Shown here one piece after another: positions 8,445 through 17,171 of a stretch of DNA of 64,000 bases. The notes beneath the pieces are model-generated. The model made no database searches. It had not been told where the DNA came from and worked only from the letters and a program-made list of their open reading frames with translations. Made by a program: the position numbers and the translations under genes. How positions within the stretch are numbered: position 1 is the stretch's first letter; each line of letters opens with the position of its first letter. Source of the stretch: JASHVB01 sp035508435 (lineage in GTDB: Bacteria > Pseudomonadota > Alphaproteobacteria > Acetobacterales > Acetobacteraceae); NCBI GenBank assembly GCA_035508435.1, contig DATJNA010000220.1, forward strand, positions 1 through 64,000, written 5' to 3'.

Positions 8445-9887
8445 AACTATTACATTGTTTTCGTGTTTATTTGGCGTCGTGCCGGCCAGCGCGGCGGCGA
8501 GCGTCGCGCATTGTGCGCGGATGTCGGGGACGGCGGTGATTTCCCAGAGCGCGCCGCGGGTCGGCGGGCCGAGCGCATAGAGCACCGGCGACGGCTGGCC
8601 GTCGGCCGCCACCACGGCGAAGTCGGCGCCGACGTCGAGGCCGAGATTGAGCGGATCGGGCCGCGCCAGGGCGCTGTCGAGCAGGCAGCGGATCAGCGGA
8701 TGGTCGATGCGCCGGTAGTCGCATTCCGGGCCGGAGCAATTGACCAGCCAGTCGGCGCGCCAGATGAAGCGGTCGCTGCCGCCGCGCGGCTTCAGCGCCA
8801 GGATGATCTGCTCCTCCTCGACGATCACCGTGTCGGTGCGCGCCGCCGTGGTGACCAGCCGCCCGGCGCGGCTGAGCTTGGCGAGCTGGTTGGCGTTGTC
8901 GGGCGCCATGCGATGGCGATGCACGTCCCAATAGGGCCGCAGATGGCGCAGGAAGCGGCGCCGCTCGGCGAGCGGCAGCACGCGCCAGAGGTCCTGCACC
9001 AGCGGTCGGATGGCGTCGAGCACGCTACGCCAATCGTAGCCCGCCGCCGCGCCGCGCTGCACCTCGCGCCGCACCAGGCGGAGCTGCTGCAGCACGCTCG
9101 CCGGCAGGCGGCGGCGATCGAAGAACACCGGATAGGTCCGCGTCTGCTGATGCACCGCCGGCGTCAGGCCGCGCTGCGAAAAGGCGCGCAACGGCGCGCG
9201 ATGGCCGCGCGACACCAGGTCGATCGCCACGTCGACCATGGTCAGGCCGGTGCCGACCAGCACCACCGCGTCGTCGGGCCCGATGCGGGCGAAGGCGGTA
9301 TCGTCCCAGGGATCGGCGATGAAGCGCGGCGAGGCATTGAGCAGCGCCGCCGGCTCGAACGGCGCGACGCGCGGGAAATTGCCGACGCAGAGCACCGCCT
9401 GGTCGACGGCCATGGCCGGCCCGTCGGCGCAGTCGAGCCTGAGGCCGTCGCCCTCGCGGCGCAGGCCGACGACGTCGCTGGCCAGCCGATGCAGCGCGGC
9501 GCCGTGGCGGCTCTCCCCGCTCGCCTCGCGCAGCACGTCGGCGAGATAGGCGCCGTAGGTGGCGCGCGAGACGAAGGCGTGCCCGGTCGGCGGCACGCTC
9601 AGGCTGTAGCCGAGCGCGTCGTCGTCGGCCCAGAGCCAGCGGATGAAATGCTGCGGATCGTCGTTGAAGGCGCTCATGTTGGCGACGCGCGCGTTCAGCA
9701 GGTGCTGCGGATTGCGCGTCGAATAGGCGAGGCCGCGGCCGAAGGCGCCGGCGCGGTCGAACAGGAAGATGTCGGCCGGCGCCCTGAGCTCGTGCAGGAG
9801 ATGCACCGCCAGCATGGTGCCGCTGAAGCCGGCGCCGACGATGCCGATCCGCCGCCGCGCCGGCCCGGCTTGAGGCCGTTTCCGCAT
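8439..9887 (-). CDS. FAD/NAD(P)-binding protein (COG4529-like oxidoreductase)
   Basis: A 482-residue flavin-dependent enzyme. The N-terminus has a classic dinucleotide fold, RIGIVGAGFSGTMLAVHLL (about residues 12-30), followed by FLFDRAGAFGRGLAYS and HLLNARVANMSAF, which are typical of the FAD/NAD(P)-binding family also found in lysine/ornithine monooxygenase relatives. A second nucleotide-binding strand, VVLVGTGLTMVDVAIDL, lies near residue 190. The start at 9887 is favoured by GGAGG five bases upstream; an in-frame start further up would add only a low-complexity lead. It is transcribed alone and is followed by the AT-rich dyad and the terminator. The substrate is unknown. Confidence 0.8.
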   Translation of the reverse strand: MRKRPQAGPARRRIGIVGAGFSGTMLAVHLLHELRAPADIFLFDRAGAFGRGLAYSTRNPQHLLNARVANMSAFNDDPQHFIRWLWADDDALGYSLSVPPTGHAFVSRATYGAYLADVLREASGESRHGAALHRLASDVVGLRREGDGLRLDCADGPAMAVDQAVLCVGNFPRVAPFEPAALLNASPRFIADPWDDTAFARIGPDDAVVLVGTGLTMVDVAIDLVSRGHRAPLRAFSQRGLTPAVHQQTRTYPVFFDRRRLPASVLQQLRLVRREVQRGAAAGYDWRSVLDAIRPLVQDLWRVLPLAERRRFLRHLRPYWDVHRHRMAPDNANQLAKLSRAGRLVTTAARTDTVIVEEEQIILALKPRGGSDRFIWRADWLVNCSGPECDYRRIDHPLIRCLLDSALARPDPLNLGLDVGADFAVVAADGQPSPVLYALGPPTRGALWEITAVPDIRAQCATLAAALAGTTPNKHENNVIVL

Positions 9888-10042
9888 GGCTGCCTCCGCT
9901 CCGCTGCCTACGCCGGCCCAAGATAGTGAGCGGCGGCGCGGCAAACAAATTAATGTCGCTCGAGCCGGCTGTTACTTTTTTAAAGCGCAAGTTGGCGCTG
10001 TGGAATTGCCGCGGCTGCGGCGCGCCGGCCGGAAGTCTTTGA

Positions 10043-11035
10043 TTACATCAGCTTCGGCAAGACCTTGTCGGTCAGGATGGCGAAGCTCTGCTGGCTCAGC
10101 GGGGCGCAGAGCAGATAGTTGAGCTGCGCCGTCTCCTCCAGGCCCAGGATCTGCTCGACGACGGCCTCGGCGGTGCCGTGGATGATCACATCCTTGACGT
10201 AATGCTCGACCGGATCGATGCCGCCGAAGCTGCGCTGCTCGACCCGAACCGCCTGGTGCTGCGGCCCGATATAGGCGCCGACCATCCAGCCGGCGCCGCG
10301 GCGCGCCACCTCGGCGGCGCGTTCGCTCGTGTCGGCGAGGGCGATGAGCCGCGCCATGGGAATCGCGCGTCCCGCCGCGTCGAAACCGGCCGCGGCCATG
10401 CGCTCGCCGTAGTGCCGCCGCTTGGCGGCGAGCTCGGCATGGGTCGAATGCGGATCCATCAGGATGGAGAAGCCGCGGCCCGCCGCCCAGTCGATGGCCG
10501 CTTCCGAGGTCGCCGCCATCCACACCGGCGGATGCGGCTTCTGCTGCGGTTTCGGTAGCACCTCGACCGCCTCGCAGGAGAAGTGCCGGCCGGCGTAGCT
10601 GACCCGCTCCTCGGCCCAGGCGCTGAGCACGATGTCGACCGTCTCGTGAAAGCGCGACGTGCTCTCCTCCGGCGGCACGCCGAAGGCGGCGAACTCGCCG
10701 CGCGAGAAGCCGCGGCCGGCGCCCCAGTTGACCCGGCCGCCGGACAGCACGTCGAGCAGCGCCACCTCCTCGGCCAGGCGCAGCGGATGGTAGAACGGCG
10801 CCAGCGACACGGCGGTGCCGATGCGCAGCCGCTTCGTGCGCGCCGCCGCCATGGTGCCCATCATGTGCACCGAGGGACAGACGGAAAAACTGGAGAAGTG
10901 ATGCTCTGCCAGCCAGACCGCATCGTATCCCGCCTGGTCCATGATGACGAAGCGTTCCAACGCCGTCTCATAGACCGAATTCAGTGGCACCGACCGGTCG
11001 CGCCAGCCGAAGAATTGCAGGATACCGACCTTCAT
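10043..11035 (-). CDS. LLM-class flavin-dependent oxidoreductase (luciferase-like monooxygenase)
   Basis: A 330-residue TIM-barrel enzyme of the bacterial luciferase-like superfamily, using reduced flavin (FMNH2 or F420) to oxidise a small molecule. Marks are YDAVWLAEHHFSSF near residue 38-52, RIGTAVSLAPFYHPLRLAEEVALLDVLSGGRVNWGAGRGF around 75-115, and the C-terminal GTAEAVVEQILGLEE segment for flavin binding. ATG 11035 follows GGGGGAAC. It sits 28 bp after the DUF1989 gene as the last gene of a five-gene minus-strand operon (14389 to 10043). Its codon use looks GC-richer than its upstream neighbours. Confidence 0.85.
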   Translation of the reverse strand: MKVGILQFFGWRDRSVPLNSVYETALERFVIMDQAGYDAVWLAEHHFSSFSVCPSVHMMGTMAAARTKRLRIGTAVSLAPFYHPLRLAEEVALLDVLSGGRVNWGAGRGFSRGEFAAFGVPPEESTSRFHETVDIVLSAWAEERVSYAGRHFSCEAVEVLPKPQQKPHPPVWMAATSEAAIDWAAGRGFSILMDPHSTHAELAAKRRHYGERMAAAGFDAAGRAIPMARLIALADTSERAAEVARRGAGWMVGAYIGPQHQAVRVEQRSFGGIDPVEHYVKDVIIHGTAEAVVEQILGLEETAQLNYLLCAPLSQQSFAILTDKVLPKLM

Positions 11036-11063
11036 TGTTCCCCCAAGCGGCGTTCGGGCCGAT

Positions 11064-11927
11064 TCAAGCCATGCCGTGCGCGCGAGAATAGCGGCTGGCA
11101 GGCCATGGTTGCCAACCCGCAAGTGCCGCGGCGGCGGAACGAAACACGTCGACCTTCAGCGGATAACATGCCGCGACGTCATCCGAGTGGCTGGCGCCGC
11201 AGTCGCCGCCAGGACAGGCGGACAAGGCGGCGAGCAAGTCGATCTCGGCGAAGAACTCGATGAAGTCGCCAGGGCGGACGGGACTGGCCTTCATGAAATA
11301 CTGGTGGGTGTCGCGCCGGTAGCCGGTGCACATGAAGACGTTCATCACGTCGTGCACGTGTGCCTCGGCGTCCGCCAGCGTCATGCCACGCTCGGCGGCC
11401 AGCGCTCGCGTGAGATTGGAATGGCAGCAGTGGTGGTATTCGCTGCCCTTCAGCAGCAGATTGGTATAGGGATCGCAGCGCGTGCCGATCACGTCGTGCA
11501 CGCCGGCGCCGTCCTGGTCCCAGCCATACCAGTCCAGCGTGTCATGTGTGATCGTCGCCAAGGGACGAAGCTGCGGCAGTGTACTCCACAGCCGGTCACC
11601 GGTGCTGAGATGCGTCGCGTGCAGCGCGCGCGTCTTGCCGCTGTAGAAATGCTCCGACAGATCATGCGCATTCCACAGGTTGAGGTCGCCTACCTGAGCA
11701 CCCTCGATGCTGACGATGCGGAAGACATGTCCGGCCGGCACGCTGAACACGCGGGCCTCACGCGGTGGAATCGTGAGTTCCGCGACCTTCGCCAGATCGG
11801 AGCGCGCGGCCTGGTAGAACGCGACGTCGAACGGCGGCAGCCGGTCTACGGCATAGACGGTGACGGGAGGCGCCGCCCGCCGTTGCGCCGCATCAGGCGG
11901 TGGCGTGGTGCGTGTTGGCGCTGGCAT
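11064..11927 (-). CDS. DUF1989 (urea carboxylase-associated type) protein
   Basis: A 287-residue protein of the DUF1989 family often found beside urea carboxylase or amidase genes. Recognisable parts are IPPREARVFSVPAGHVFRIVSIEGAQVGDLNLWN (residues 53-86), the metal-like cluster in GSEYHHCCHSNL near 165 and DVMNVFMCTGYRRDTHQYF near 195-215. The many His and Cys residues suggest a cupin-like metal site, but the reaction is not known. No urea carboxylase is nearby. The gene lies between an SDR (9 bp gap) and an LLM oxidoreductase (28 bp gap) and is presumably part of the same catabolic operon. Confidence 0.75.
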   Translation of the reverse strand: MPAPTRTTPPPDAAQRRAAPPVTVYAVDRLPPFDVAFYQAARSDLAKVAELTIPPREARVFSVPAGHVFRIVSIEGAQVGDLNLWNAHDLSEHFYSGKTRALHATHLSTGDRLWSTLPQLRPLATITHDTLDWYGWDQDGAGVHDVIGTRCDPYTNLLLKGSEYHHCCHSNLTRALAAERGMTLADAEAHVHDVMNVFMCTGYRRDTHQYFMKASPVRPGDFIEFFAEIDLLAALSACPGGDCGASHSDDVAACYPLKVDVFRSAAAALAGWQPWPASRYSRAHGMA

Positions 11928-11936
11928 GTCGATGCC

Positions 11937-12770
11937 TCAATAATGCGTCGTCCAGGTACTGTTCAGCGCTGCCTCGATGCGCCGGTGGCGCGCCTTGATG
12001 ACATCGGCAGGCACCGCGCTGACGAAGGCATAGAACGTCTTCGTACGGATCGCGTCCACCACGCGTTCTCCCACCTGCTTCGGATCGAGGCCGGTGGTGG
12101 CGAGGCGTTGCGCCAGCGTTGCCTCATCCGTCGCGCGGATCTGCGGCCCGCCCATATGGTCCGGCCGATTGCGCGCGCCGCGTGCAATGTTGGTAGCGAT
12201 CGGCCCAGGACACAGTACGGAGACACCGACCGGCGTGCCTTCCAACTCGATCTCCAGCGCCTCGGACAACGAAACGACCGCGAATTTCGTCATCGAATAC
12301 GGCCCCTGGTTCGTGCCACGCCGATTCTGAAACCCGGCAACCGAGCCGGTGTTGACGACATGGCCCTCCTCGCCGTGTTTCAGAATGGCCGGCACGAAAT
12401 GGCGAATGCCGTGGATCACGCCCCACAGGTTGACGCCGATCACAAACTCCCAGTCGCCGCGCGGCACATCGAGCAGGCGCGTGCCGTGCATCGGTACGCC
12501 GGCGTTGTTGCAGGCGATATGCAGCTTGCCGAAATTGCGTTCGCATGCCGCGAGCGCATCCAGCACCGATTGCTCCTGCGTCACGTCGATGCGCACCGGC
12601 ATGACGCGCTTGTTGGTGCCGGAGAGGCCATGCGCGGCTTGCTCGACCGCGTCCTTTTGGATGTCGGCCATCACGACATTGGCGCCGGCCTCGGCGAGCG
12701 CGGTTGCGATCGCGAGGCCGATGCCGGACGCTGCTCCGGTGACGATGGCGGTCTTGCCGGAAATATCCAT
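11937..12770 (-). CDS. Short-chain dehydrogenase/reductase (SDR)
   Basis: A 277-residue classical SDR that oxidises or reduces an alcohol/ketone with NAD(P). It has the nucleotide motif TGAASGIG (residues 11-18), the D-x-x-x acidic strand MADIQ suggesting NAD preference, NNAG near residue 90, and the catalytic Ser-Tyr-Lys set (TGSVAGFQ, then GPYSMTKFA near 155-165). The C-terminus includes VVDAIRTKTFYAFVS, a feature of the extended SDR subgroup. It is 15 bp after the amidohydrolase gene and 9 bp before the DUF1989 gene, so is clearly operonic. The substrate is unknown. Confidence 0.88.
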   Translation of the reverse strand: MDISGKTAIVTGAASGIGLAIATALAEAGANVVMADIQKDAVEQAAHGLSGTNKRVMPVRIDVTQEQSVLDALAACERNFGKLHIACNNAGVPMHGTRLLDVPRGDWEFVIGVNLWGVIHGIRHFVPAILKHGEEGHVVNTGSVAGFQNRRGTNQGPYSMTKFAVVSLSEALEIELEGTPVGVSVLCPGPIATNIARGARNRPDHMGGPQIRATDEATLAQRLATTGLDPKQVGERVVDAIRTKTFYAFVSAVPADVIKARHRRIEAALNSTWTTHY

Positions 12771-12785
12771 GGTGAACGCCTTTGC

Positions 12786-13859
12786 TCAGGGTGCGATCAA
12801 ACGATACACCTTCGCCGCGGTGCCGCTGTACAGCGCCTTCTTCTCGGTTGCCGACGCGCCTGACGTGATGTGCTTGAACGCGTTCCACAGCTCGGTGTAG
12901 CCGCAGGACTGCTTGTCGGGCGGGAAGTTGCTCTCGAACATGCAGCGATCGACGCCAAATGCCGCGATGCAATGCTCGATATAGGGCCGCCACGCCGCCG
13001 CAAGATCTTCGGACGAAGGCGGCAGGTCGCGCTCATGGAAATCGAATCCGACCGACACCATGCCGAGCCCGCCCAGCTTGCAGTACACGTTGGGGCATTT
13101 GCCAATATCGATGATGTTCTTGCGCCATTCGGCAAGAACCTCCTCGCGGCGGTTGTTGTATGGCCCGACGCCGAGGACGCCGCCGACATGGTTCAGGATG
13201 AACGTCGTGCCCGGGAACGCCCGCATCATGTCGAGCGCGTCCGGAAGCTGCGGGTGGTACTGCCAGGACTCGAAGCTCAAGCCCAACGGTGCGAGCTGGG
13301 CCAGTCCCTCGCGGAATTTCGGGTCGGCCACCTGGTGCAGCGGCACCTGGCGCGAGGCATATTTGTACACCGCCTCATGCGTGTCCCACGCGACGCCGTG
13401 ACGCAGCCCACGCAGACGCCCGCCGGCGCCGGCTATCTCGGCTTCCAGCAATTCGCGCACCTGCGCACCGACCTTGAGATCGCCGCCGCCGACGATGCCT
13501 TCGGCGACGCGGCAAGCACCGTAGCCGCCGGAGGCGCTCATCGCCGCGATGCCGGTGACGAACTCGACCTCGCCCAACGCGGCCATCTCGCGTGGGCCGT
13601 CCTGGCGATACATGGCACGGCATTCAAGGAACACCGTCGAGACGATGTTGTGCCCGCCGCCGAGATCGTCGAGCAATTCCGGCAGCAGGTAATGCCCGCG
13701 GTGCGGCGTATGCCAGAAATGGTGATGCGGATCGATGATCGGCAGCTCGGGCTCCAGTGCCGCTTCCCTGGGCCGCTTCGTCAGCCATGTTTTCAGGGCG
13801 GCATCGTCGCGATGGACGCCACCGCGATATTCGCCCTTTGATTCGCCGAATTGCGCCAT
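12786..13859 (-). CDS. Amidohydrolase-2 family metal-dependent hydrolase/decarboxylase
   Basis: A 357-residue TIM-barrel hydrolase of the amidohydrolase-2 type (lactonase, 4-sulfomuconolactonase and decarboxylase relatives). The N-terminal metal ligands are in IIDPHHHFW (about residues 41-49); a later His is in FILNHVGG near 215-222, and the terminal Asp/Asn region is DRCMFESNFPPDK near 295-310. An N-terminal extension of about 35 residues precedes the barrel. It is the second gene in the five-gene minus-strand operon, between the deazaflavin-type protein and the SDR. The joint content suggests breakdown of a lactone or aromatic-derived acid. Confidence 0.84.
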   Translation of the reverse strand: MAQFGESKGEYRGGVHRDDAALKTWLTKRPREAALEPELPIIDPHHHFWHTPHRGHYLLPELLDDLGGGHNIVSTVFLECRAMYRQDGPREMAALGEVEFVTGIAAMSASGGYGACRVAEGIVGGGDLKVGAQVRELLEAEIAGAGGRLRGLRHGVAWDTHEAVYKYASRQVPLHQVADPKFREGLAQLAPLGLSFESWQYHPQLPDALDMMRAFPGTTFILNHVGGVLGVGPYNNRREEVLAEWRKNIIDIGKCPNVYCKLGGLGMVSVGFDFHERDLPPSSEDLAAAWRPYIEHCIAAFGVDRCMFESNFPPDKQSCGYTELWNAFKHITSGASATEKKALYSGTAAKVYRLIAP

Positions 13860-13881
13860 TTGTCGTTTCCTCCGTTGCGCG

Positions 13882-13940
13882 TCAGCAGTTCATGCGACCG
13901 GTTGGCAGTCGACCGGCGTTCAGCAGTTCATGCAACCGGG
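13882..13940. repeat. 38-bp-period tandem duplication spanning a stop codon (2 copies)
   Basis: The segment TCAGCAGTTCATGC followed by (G/A)ACCGG occurs at 13882 and again at 13920. The second copy contains the TGA stop of the minus-strand gene 13928-14389 and its last codons. The first copy is the downstream duplicate, with the TGA triplet conserved. This looks like a tandem duplication of the 3-prime end of the gene. Confidence 0.6.
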
Positions 13941-14389
13941 TCCAGCACGACCACGGGGATCTCGCGCTCGGTCTTGTTCTGGTAGTCGGCATAGGGCGGC
14001 CAGAACTCCAGCGACTTTTGCCACAGCCGCGCCCGTTCCTCGCCGGTTGCGGTCCGGGCCCGCGCATGCAGCTTCTTCGTGCCAACCTGCACTTCCACGT
14101 CCGGGTTGGCGAGGATGTTGCGATACCAGCCCGGATGCTCCGGCGCGCCGCCCTTCGAGGCGATAACGAGATAGCTGTTGCCGATCTCGCCATAGAACAG
14201 GGGGAAAATGAACCTTTCGCCCGACTTGCGGCCAGTGGTGGTCAACAGCAGCGACGGCACCGTGATCTCCGGTCGTCCCGGCTGCGTCATCTTGTACATA
14301 TGTCCGTCGGTGCCGCCGCTGGACAGATAGCGGTTCGCATGTTCCACCATCCAGCCTGGCAGGTTGGGCGCGAGTTTCGCATCGGACAT
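13928..14389 (-). CDS. Nitroreductase/deazaflavin-dependent oxidoreductase family protein
   Basis: A 153-residue split-barrel flavin/deazaflavin-binding protein of the family known from mycobacterial Ddn-type nitroreductases. It shows VPSLLLTTTGRKSGERFIFPLFYGE (residues 43-67), SKGGAPEHPGWYRNILANPDVEVQVG (77-102) and the terminal block PPYADYQNKTEREIPVVVL. The start at 14389 is supported by AAGGAG nine bases upstream. It is the first gene of the minus-strand operon running to 10043, and its 3-prime end is duplicated in tandem just downstream. Proteobacterial members may use other cofactors than F420; the substrate is unknown. Confidence 0.83.
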   Translation of the reverse strand: MSDAKLAPNLPGWMVEHANRYLSSGGTDGHMYKMTQPGRPEITVPSLLLTTTGRKSGERFIFPLFYGEIGNSYLVIASKGGAPEHPGWYRNILANPDVEVQVGTKKLHARARTATGEERARLWQKSLEFWPPYADYQNKTEREIPVVVLDPVA

Positions 14390-14551
14390 GGTTCCGGTCT
14401 CCTTCTGTACCAGCGCAGCATAGCACGGGCGCCGTGGCGGCACAGGACCGCGCGCCTCGCGCAATCGACACCGGCGCCGGACTTCATTAAGACGCCATGG
14501 CCCGGACAGCGGGTGAGGGCGACAACGCTACGACCGGTAGGGGAGAACACC

Positions 14552-15298
14552 ATGGCTTATGAAGGCATGATCGCGGAAACGATCTCCATCAACGGCAACA
14601 ACAACGAACCCATCTCCGCCTATGTTGCGCGGCCATTGGGGGCCGGACCGCACCCCGGCATGGTGCTGATCCATCATATGCCCGGCTGGGACGAGTGGTA
14701 CCGTGAGGCCACCCGCCGGTTCGCGCATCACGGCTACGCGACCATCAGCCACAACCTGTACCACCGTTTTGGCGAGGGCAAGTCCGACGACGTGGCTGCC
14801 AAGGCGCGCGCCGAGGGCGGCGTGGCGGATGCGCAGATGGTCGGCGATACCGATGGCGCGGTGCGGTGGTTGCGCGCGCAGCCTTGGCTGAACGGCAAGG
14901 TCGGCTTGTTCGGCACTTGCTCGGGCGGCCGGCAGACCTTCATCTATGCGTGCACGAAAAAGAACATCGATGCCGCCTGCGAATTGTGGGGTGGGCGCGT
15001 GGTGATGGGCAAGGAAGAGCTGAACCCGAAGAATCCGGTCGCGCCGATCGACCTCACCAAGGACCTGTCCTGCCCATTGCTCGGCTTGTTCGGCAACGAG
15101 GACCGCGCGCCGACGCCGGAGCAAGTGGACCAGCACGAGGCGGAGCTGAAGAAGCACGGCAAGAACTACGAGTTCCATCGTTACGACGGCGCCGGGCACG
15201 GCTTCTTCTATTACGACCGCCCGGCCTATCGCATCGAGCAAGCGCTCGATGGTTGGAAGAAGGTGTGGGCGTTCCTGGAAAAGCACCTGGCGGCGTAA
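14552..15298 (+). CDS. Dienelactone hydrolase family protein
   Basis: A 248-residue cytoplasmic alpha/beta hydrolase of the dienelactone hydrolase family. The nucleophile elbow is GTCSGG (about residues 127-132) with Cys as the likely nucleophile, as in classical DLH; the acid lies in GNEDRAP near 185 and the His in GAGHGFF near 215. These enzymes open lactones such as 4-carboxymethylenebut-2-en-4-olide. The ATG at 14552 follows AGGGGAG at 14539-14545. It diverges from the minus-strand operon that begins at 14389, so both promoters probably lie in 14390-14551. A small DUF6295-like gene follows after 8 bp. Confidence 0.88.
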   Translation: MAYEGMIAETISINGNNNEPISAYVARPLGAGPHPGMVLIHHMPGWDEWYREATRRFAHHGYATISHNLYHRFGEGKSDDVAAKARAEGGVADAQMVGDTDGAVRWLRAQPWLNGKVGLFGTCSGGRQTFIYACTKKNIDAACELWGGRVVMGKEELNPKNPVAPIDLTKDLSCPLLGLFGNEDRAPTPEQVDQHEAELKKHGKNYEFHRYDGAGHGFFYYDRPAYRIEQALDGWKKVWAFLEKHLAA

Positions 15299-15306
15299 CG
15301 GCCGAC

Positions 15307-15585
15307 ATGTGCACCTCGATCGTCGAGATCGTCGGCGCCAGCGGCATGGGCAAGGGCAGTGACGGGTGGTTCGATCTGACCCACTCGGTGGTGTCCTACG
15401 ACCACCCGCACCATGCCTTGCTGGAGGAGGCGATCACCATCGATTTCGTCAACTCGACTATGGGGCCGGGGACGCGCGTCGCGGTGGAACTGACGCTGGA
15501 AGCCGCCAAGGCGCTGAGCGATGCACTCGCCAAGGCGATCGCTGCGGCGGAGATCGAGGAAAGCGGGCGGCGGCGGGGCACATGA
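15307..15585 (+). CDS. Small DUF6295-like protein
   Basis: A 92-residue protein beginning MCTSIVEIVGASGMGKGSDG, followed by WFDLTHSVVSYDHPHHALLEEAITIDFVN. This agrees with the DUF6295 pattern (short proteins with GxGKGxxGWF and a YDHPxHA segment) as I remember it; the function is unknown. A helical C-terminus carries ETLEAAK-type residues. It starts 8 bp after the dienelactone hydrolase stop, so the two are probably co-transcribed. It converges with the orphan secY gene across a 16-bp gap with no visible terminator. Confidence 0.7.
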   Translation: MCTSIVEIVGASGMGKGSDGWFDLTHSVVSYDHPHHALLEEAITIDFVNSTMGPGTRVAVELTLEAAKALSDALAKAIAAAEIEESGRRRGT

Positions 15586-15601
15586 GTGCCCCGCCATCGC
15601 G

Positions 15602-16930
15602 TCAGCTATGTTCGGGCCGGCGGATCAGGCCTTCGTAGCGGACGCTGAGGGCGACAGAATCGAGCTGCGCCACGATCTCCAGGATCAGCGTGACCATGCC
15701 GACGAGCGCGGCACCGGTAAATGCGTCCGGCAGGCCGAAGCGGCCGATCAGCAGTTCGAGTGGAACGCATAGCGCGAGAATGTAGCCGGCACCCGGCAGT
15801 ACCAGGCGGGTGCGCACGCGGCCGATGTAGTCCGCCGTCTGCAGGCCTGGCCGCACGCCTGGAATGAATTGGCCGCCTTTCCGCAATCGGTCCGCAATTT
15901 CGCTGCCGTCGATCTGCTTCGCGGCAACGGTAAAAGACAATATGATGACAGCAGCCGCGTACAGCAGCAGGTACAGAGGCTGGCCGCGCGCCAGCGGCCC
16001 GGTGACGAAGGCACGCACAGCCGGGAATGCCGTGAGCAAGCCGGTCAGCGTGGCAGGCGTCAGCAGGATGGACGTTGCGCTGAGCGACGGACTCATGCCG
16101 GCGGGATTTGCCCTGAGCGGCAGGCCCGGACGAGGCACATCGAACAGGCGGCGGCCCACCTGGCGCTTTGCCATATCGATCGGGATTCGGCGCCGGGCTT
16201 GCTCGAAGAACACGATCAGCGCGACCGCGAGCACCATGCCCGGCAACAGGCACCAAACAGCATAAAGCGGCCAGCCAACGGGCCGGCCGAAACCGGAGAG
16301 CGACGCGATGGCACCCGGTAGTGTAACGAAGAGGCCGGATGTGCCCACCAGCACAACGCCCGGACCGAAGCCATGCTGGTCGATCAAGCGGGCCATCCAG
16401 CTCAGCAGCAACGTGCCGGCGACCAGCGTCAGCGCGCAGGTCACGCGGAACCAGCCGCCGGGATGCGCCACCGCCGGGCCAAATTCGTTGCTGGCGCCTT
16501 CAAGTCCGATCGCAACGCTGTAGGAAGAGACCAGTGCCAGTACGGCCGCCAAATACATCACATAGCGATCGAGCTGTTGCTGGCCGAGCAAGCCCAGGTC
16601 CTTGATGCGCGCCAGAAATGGGATGACGGGCGTTGCCGACCTGATCAGGCCCACCGCGGTGAGGTACGGCGTGATCCCCAGCGTGAACAAGGAAAAGCGG
16701 CGGACCGCACCGCCAGTGAACGCATCCTGCAATCCGAGTGCGTCCTGGCGATGCTCGTCCAGCAGCGCGTGCATGAAGCCGGCATTGACGCCTGGGACCG
16801 GGATGTAGGTGCCAAGCCGATAACACAGCAAGACAATGAGCGTGAGCCATACCCCTTGGCGCAAGATCGCCGATTTCGACCAGACGCCGGCGCGCAGCAC
16901 GGCGATGAACTCTTCCGCATCCGACGCCAT
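15602..16930 (-). CDS. Orphan SecY-family protein translocase channel (SecY paralogue)
   Basis: A 442-residue, ten-helix SecY homologue of full length. Conserved SecY blocks are all present in order: GTYIPVPGVN in helix 1, SLFTLGITPYLTA, the helix 6-7 cytosolic loop EQARRRIPIDMAKRQ (canonical ERRIPxxxAKR), LPLRANPAGMSPSL, and ADRLRKGGQFIPGVRPG near residue 345. The usual helix-10 GGTSLLI becomes TGAALVG, and other positions drift. It stands alone, between DUF6295 and a divergent glycosyltransferase, with no ribosomal protein genes, so it is not the housekeeping secY locus. It might form a dedicated export channel or a SecYEG variant; the partners are not in this window. Confidence 0.85.
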   Translation of the reverse strand: MASDAEEFIAVLRAGVWSKSAILRQGVWLTLIVLLCYRLGTYIPVPGVNAGFMHALLDEHRQDALGLQDAFTGGAVRRFSLFTLGITPYLTAVGLIRSATPVIPFLARIKDLGLLGQQQLDRYVMYLAAVLALVSSYSVAIGLEGASNEFGPAVAHPGGWFRVTCALTLVAGTLLLSWMARLIDQHGFGPGVVLVGTSGLFVTLPGAIASLSGFGRPVGWPLYAVWCLLPGMVLAVALIVFFEQARRRIPIDMAKRQVGRRLFDVPRPGLPLRANPAGMSPSLSATSILLTPATLTGLLTAFPAVRAFVTGPLARGQPLYLLLYAAAVIILSFTVAAKQIDGSEIADRLRKGGQFIPGVRPGLQTADYIGRVRTRLVLPGAGYILALCVPLELLIGRFGLPDAFTGAALVGMVTLILEIVAQLDSVALSVRYEGLIRRPEHS

Positions 16931-17171
16931 GATGCTGTCCTCGCAAGCTCCCGATACAGCACGTTGCGGAACAGCATCCGTCCGATCGTGGCGACATGCA
17001 AGCGAGTGCTCAGGGCGATCGGGTGAACGAGCGTGGACTTGCGGCAGAGCGCACGCTGCGTTGGGTCGGGAAGGCATGGCGGCCGATAGCGCGGGCAACT
17101 CCGCGAGGCAGACTCCCGGCGCATCTGTGGTGAAATACCAAGGAAAGCAGGCCGCGCGGCGCCGACGCCGC
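16931..17171. other. Divergent intergenic region, no gene seen
   Basis: This is the left part of the 348-bp gap between the start of the orphan secY gene (minus strand) and the GT87-like gene (plus strand). I find no convincing reading frame, tRNA or tandem repeat. It should hold the promoters for both divergent genes, but no clear -35/-10 pair stands out. The right part (17172 onward) is described separately as a possible structured leader. Confidence 0.5.

Noticed and set aside
15602..16930. Housekeeping secY of the ribosomal protein operon
   Set aside because: No ribosomal protein, secE or adk genes are adjacent, and the sequence drifts at conserved SecY positions.
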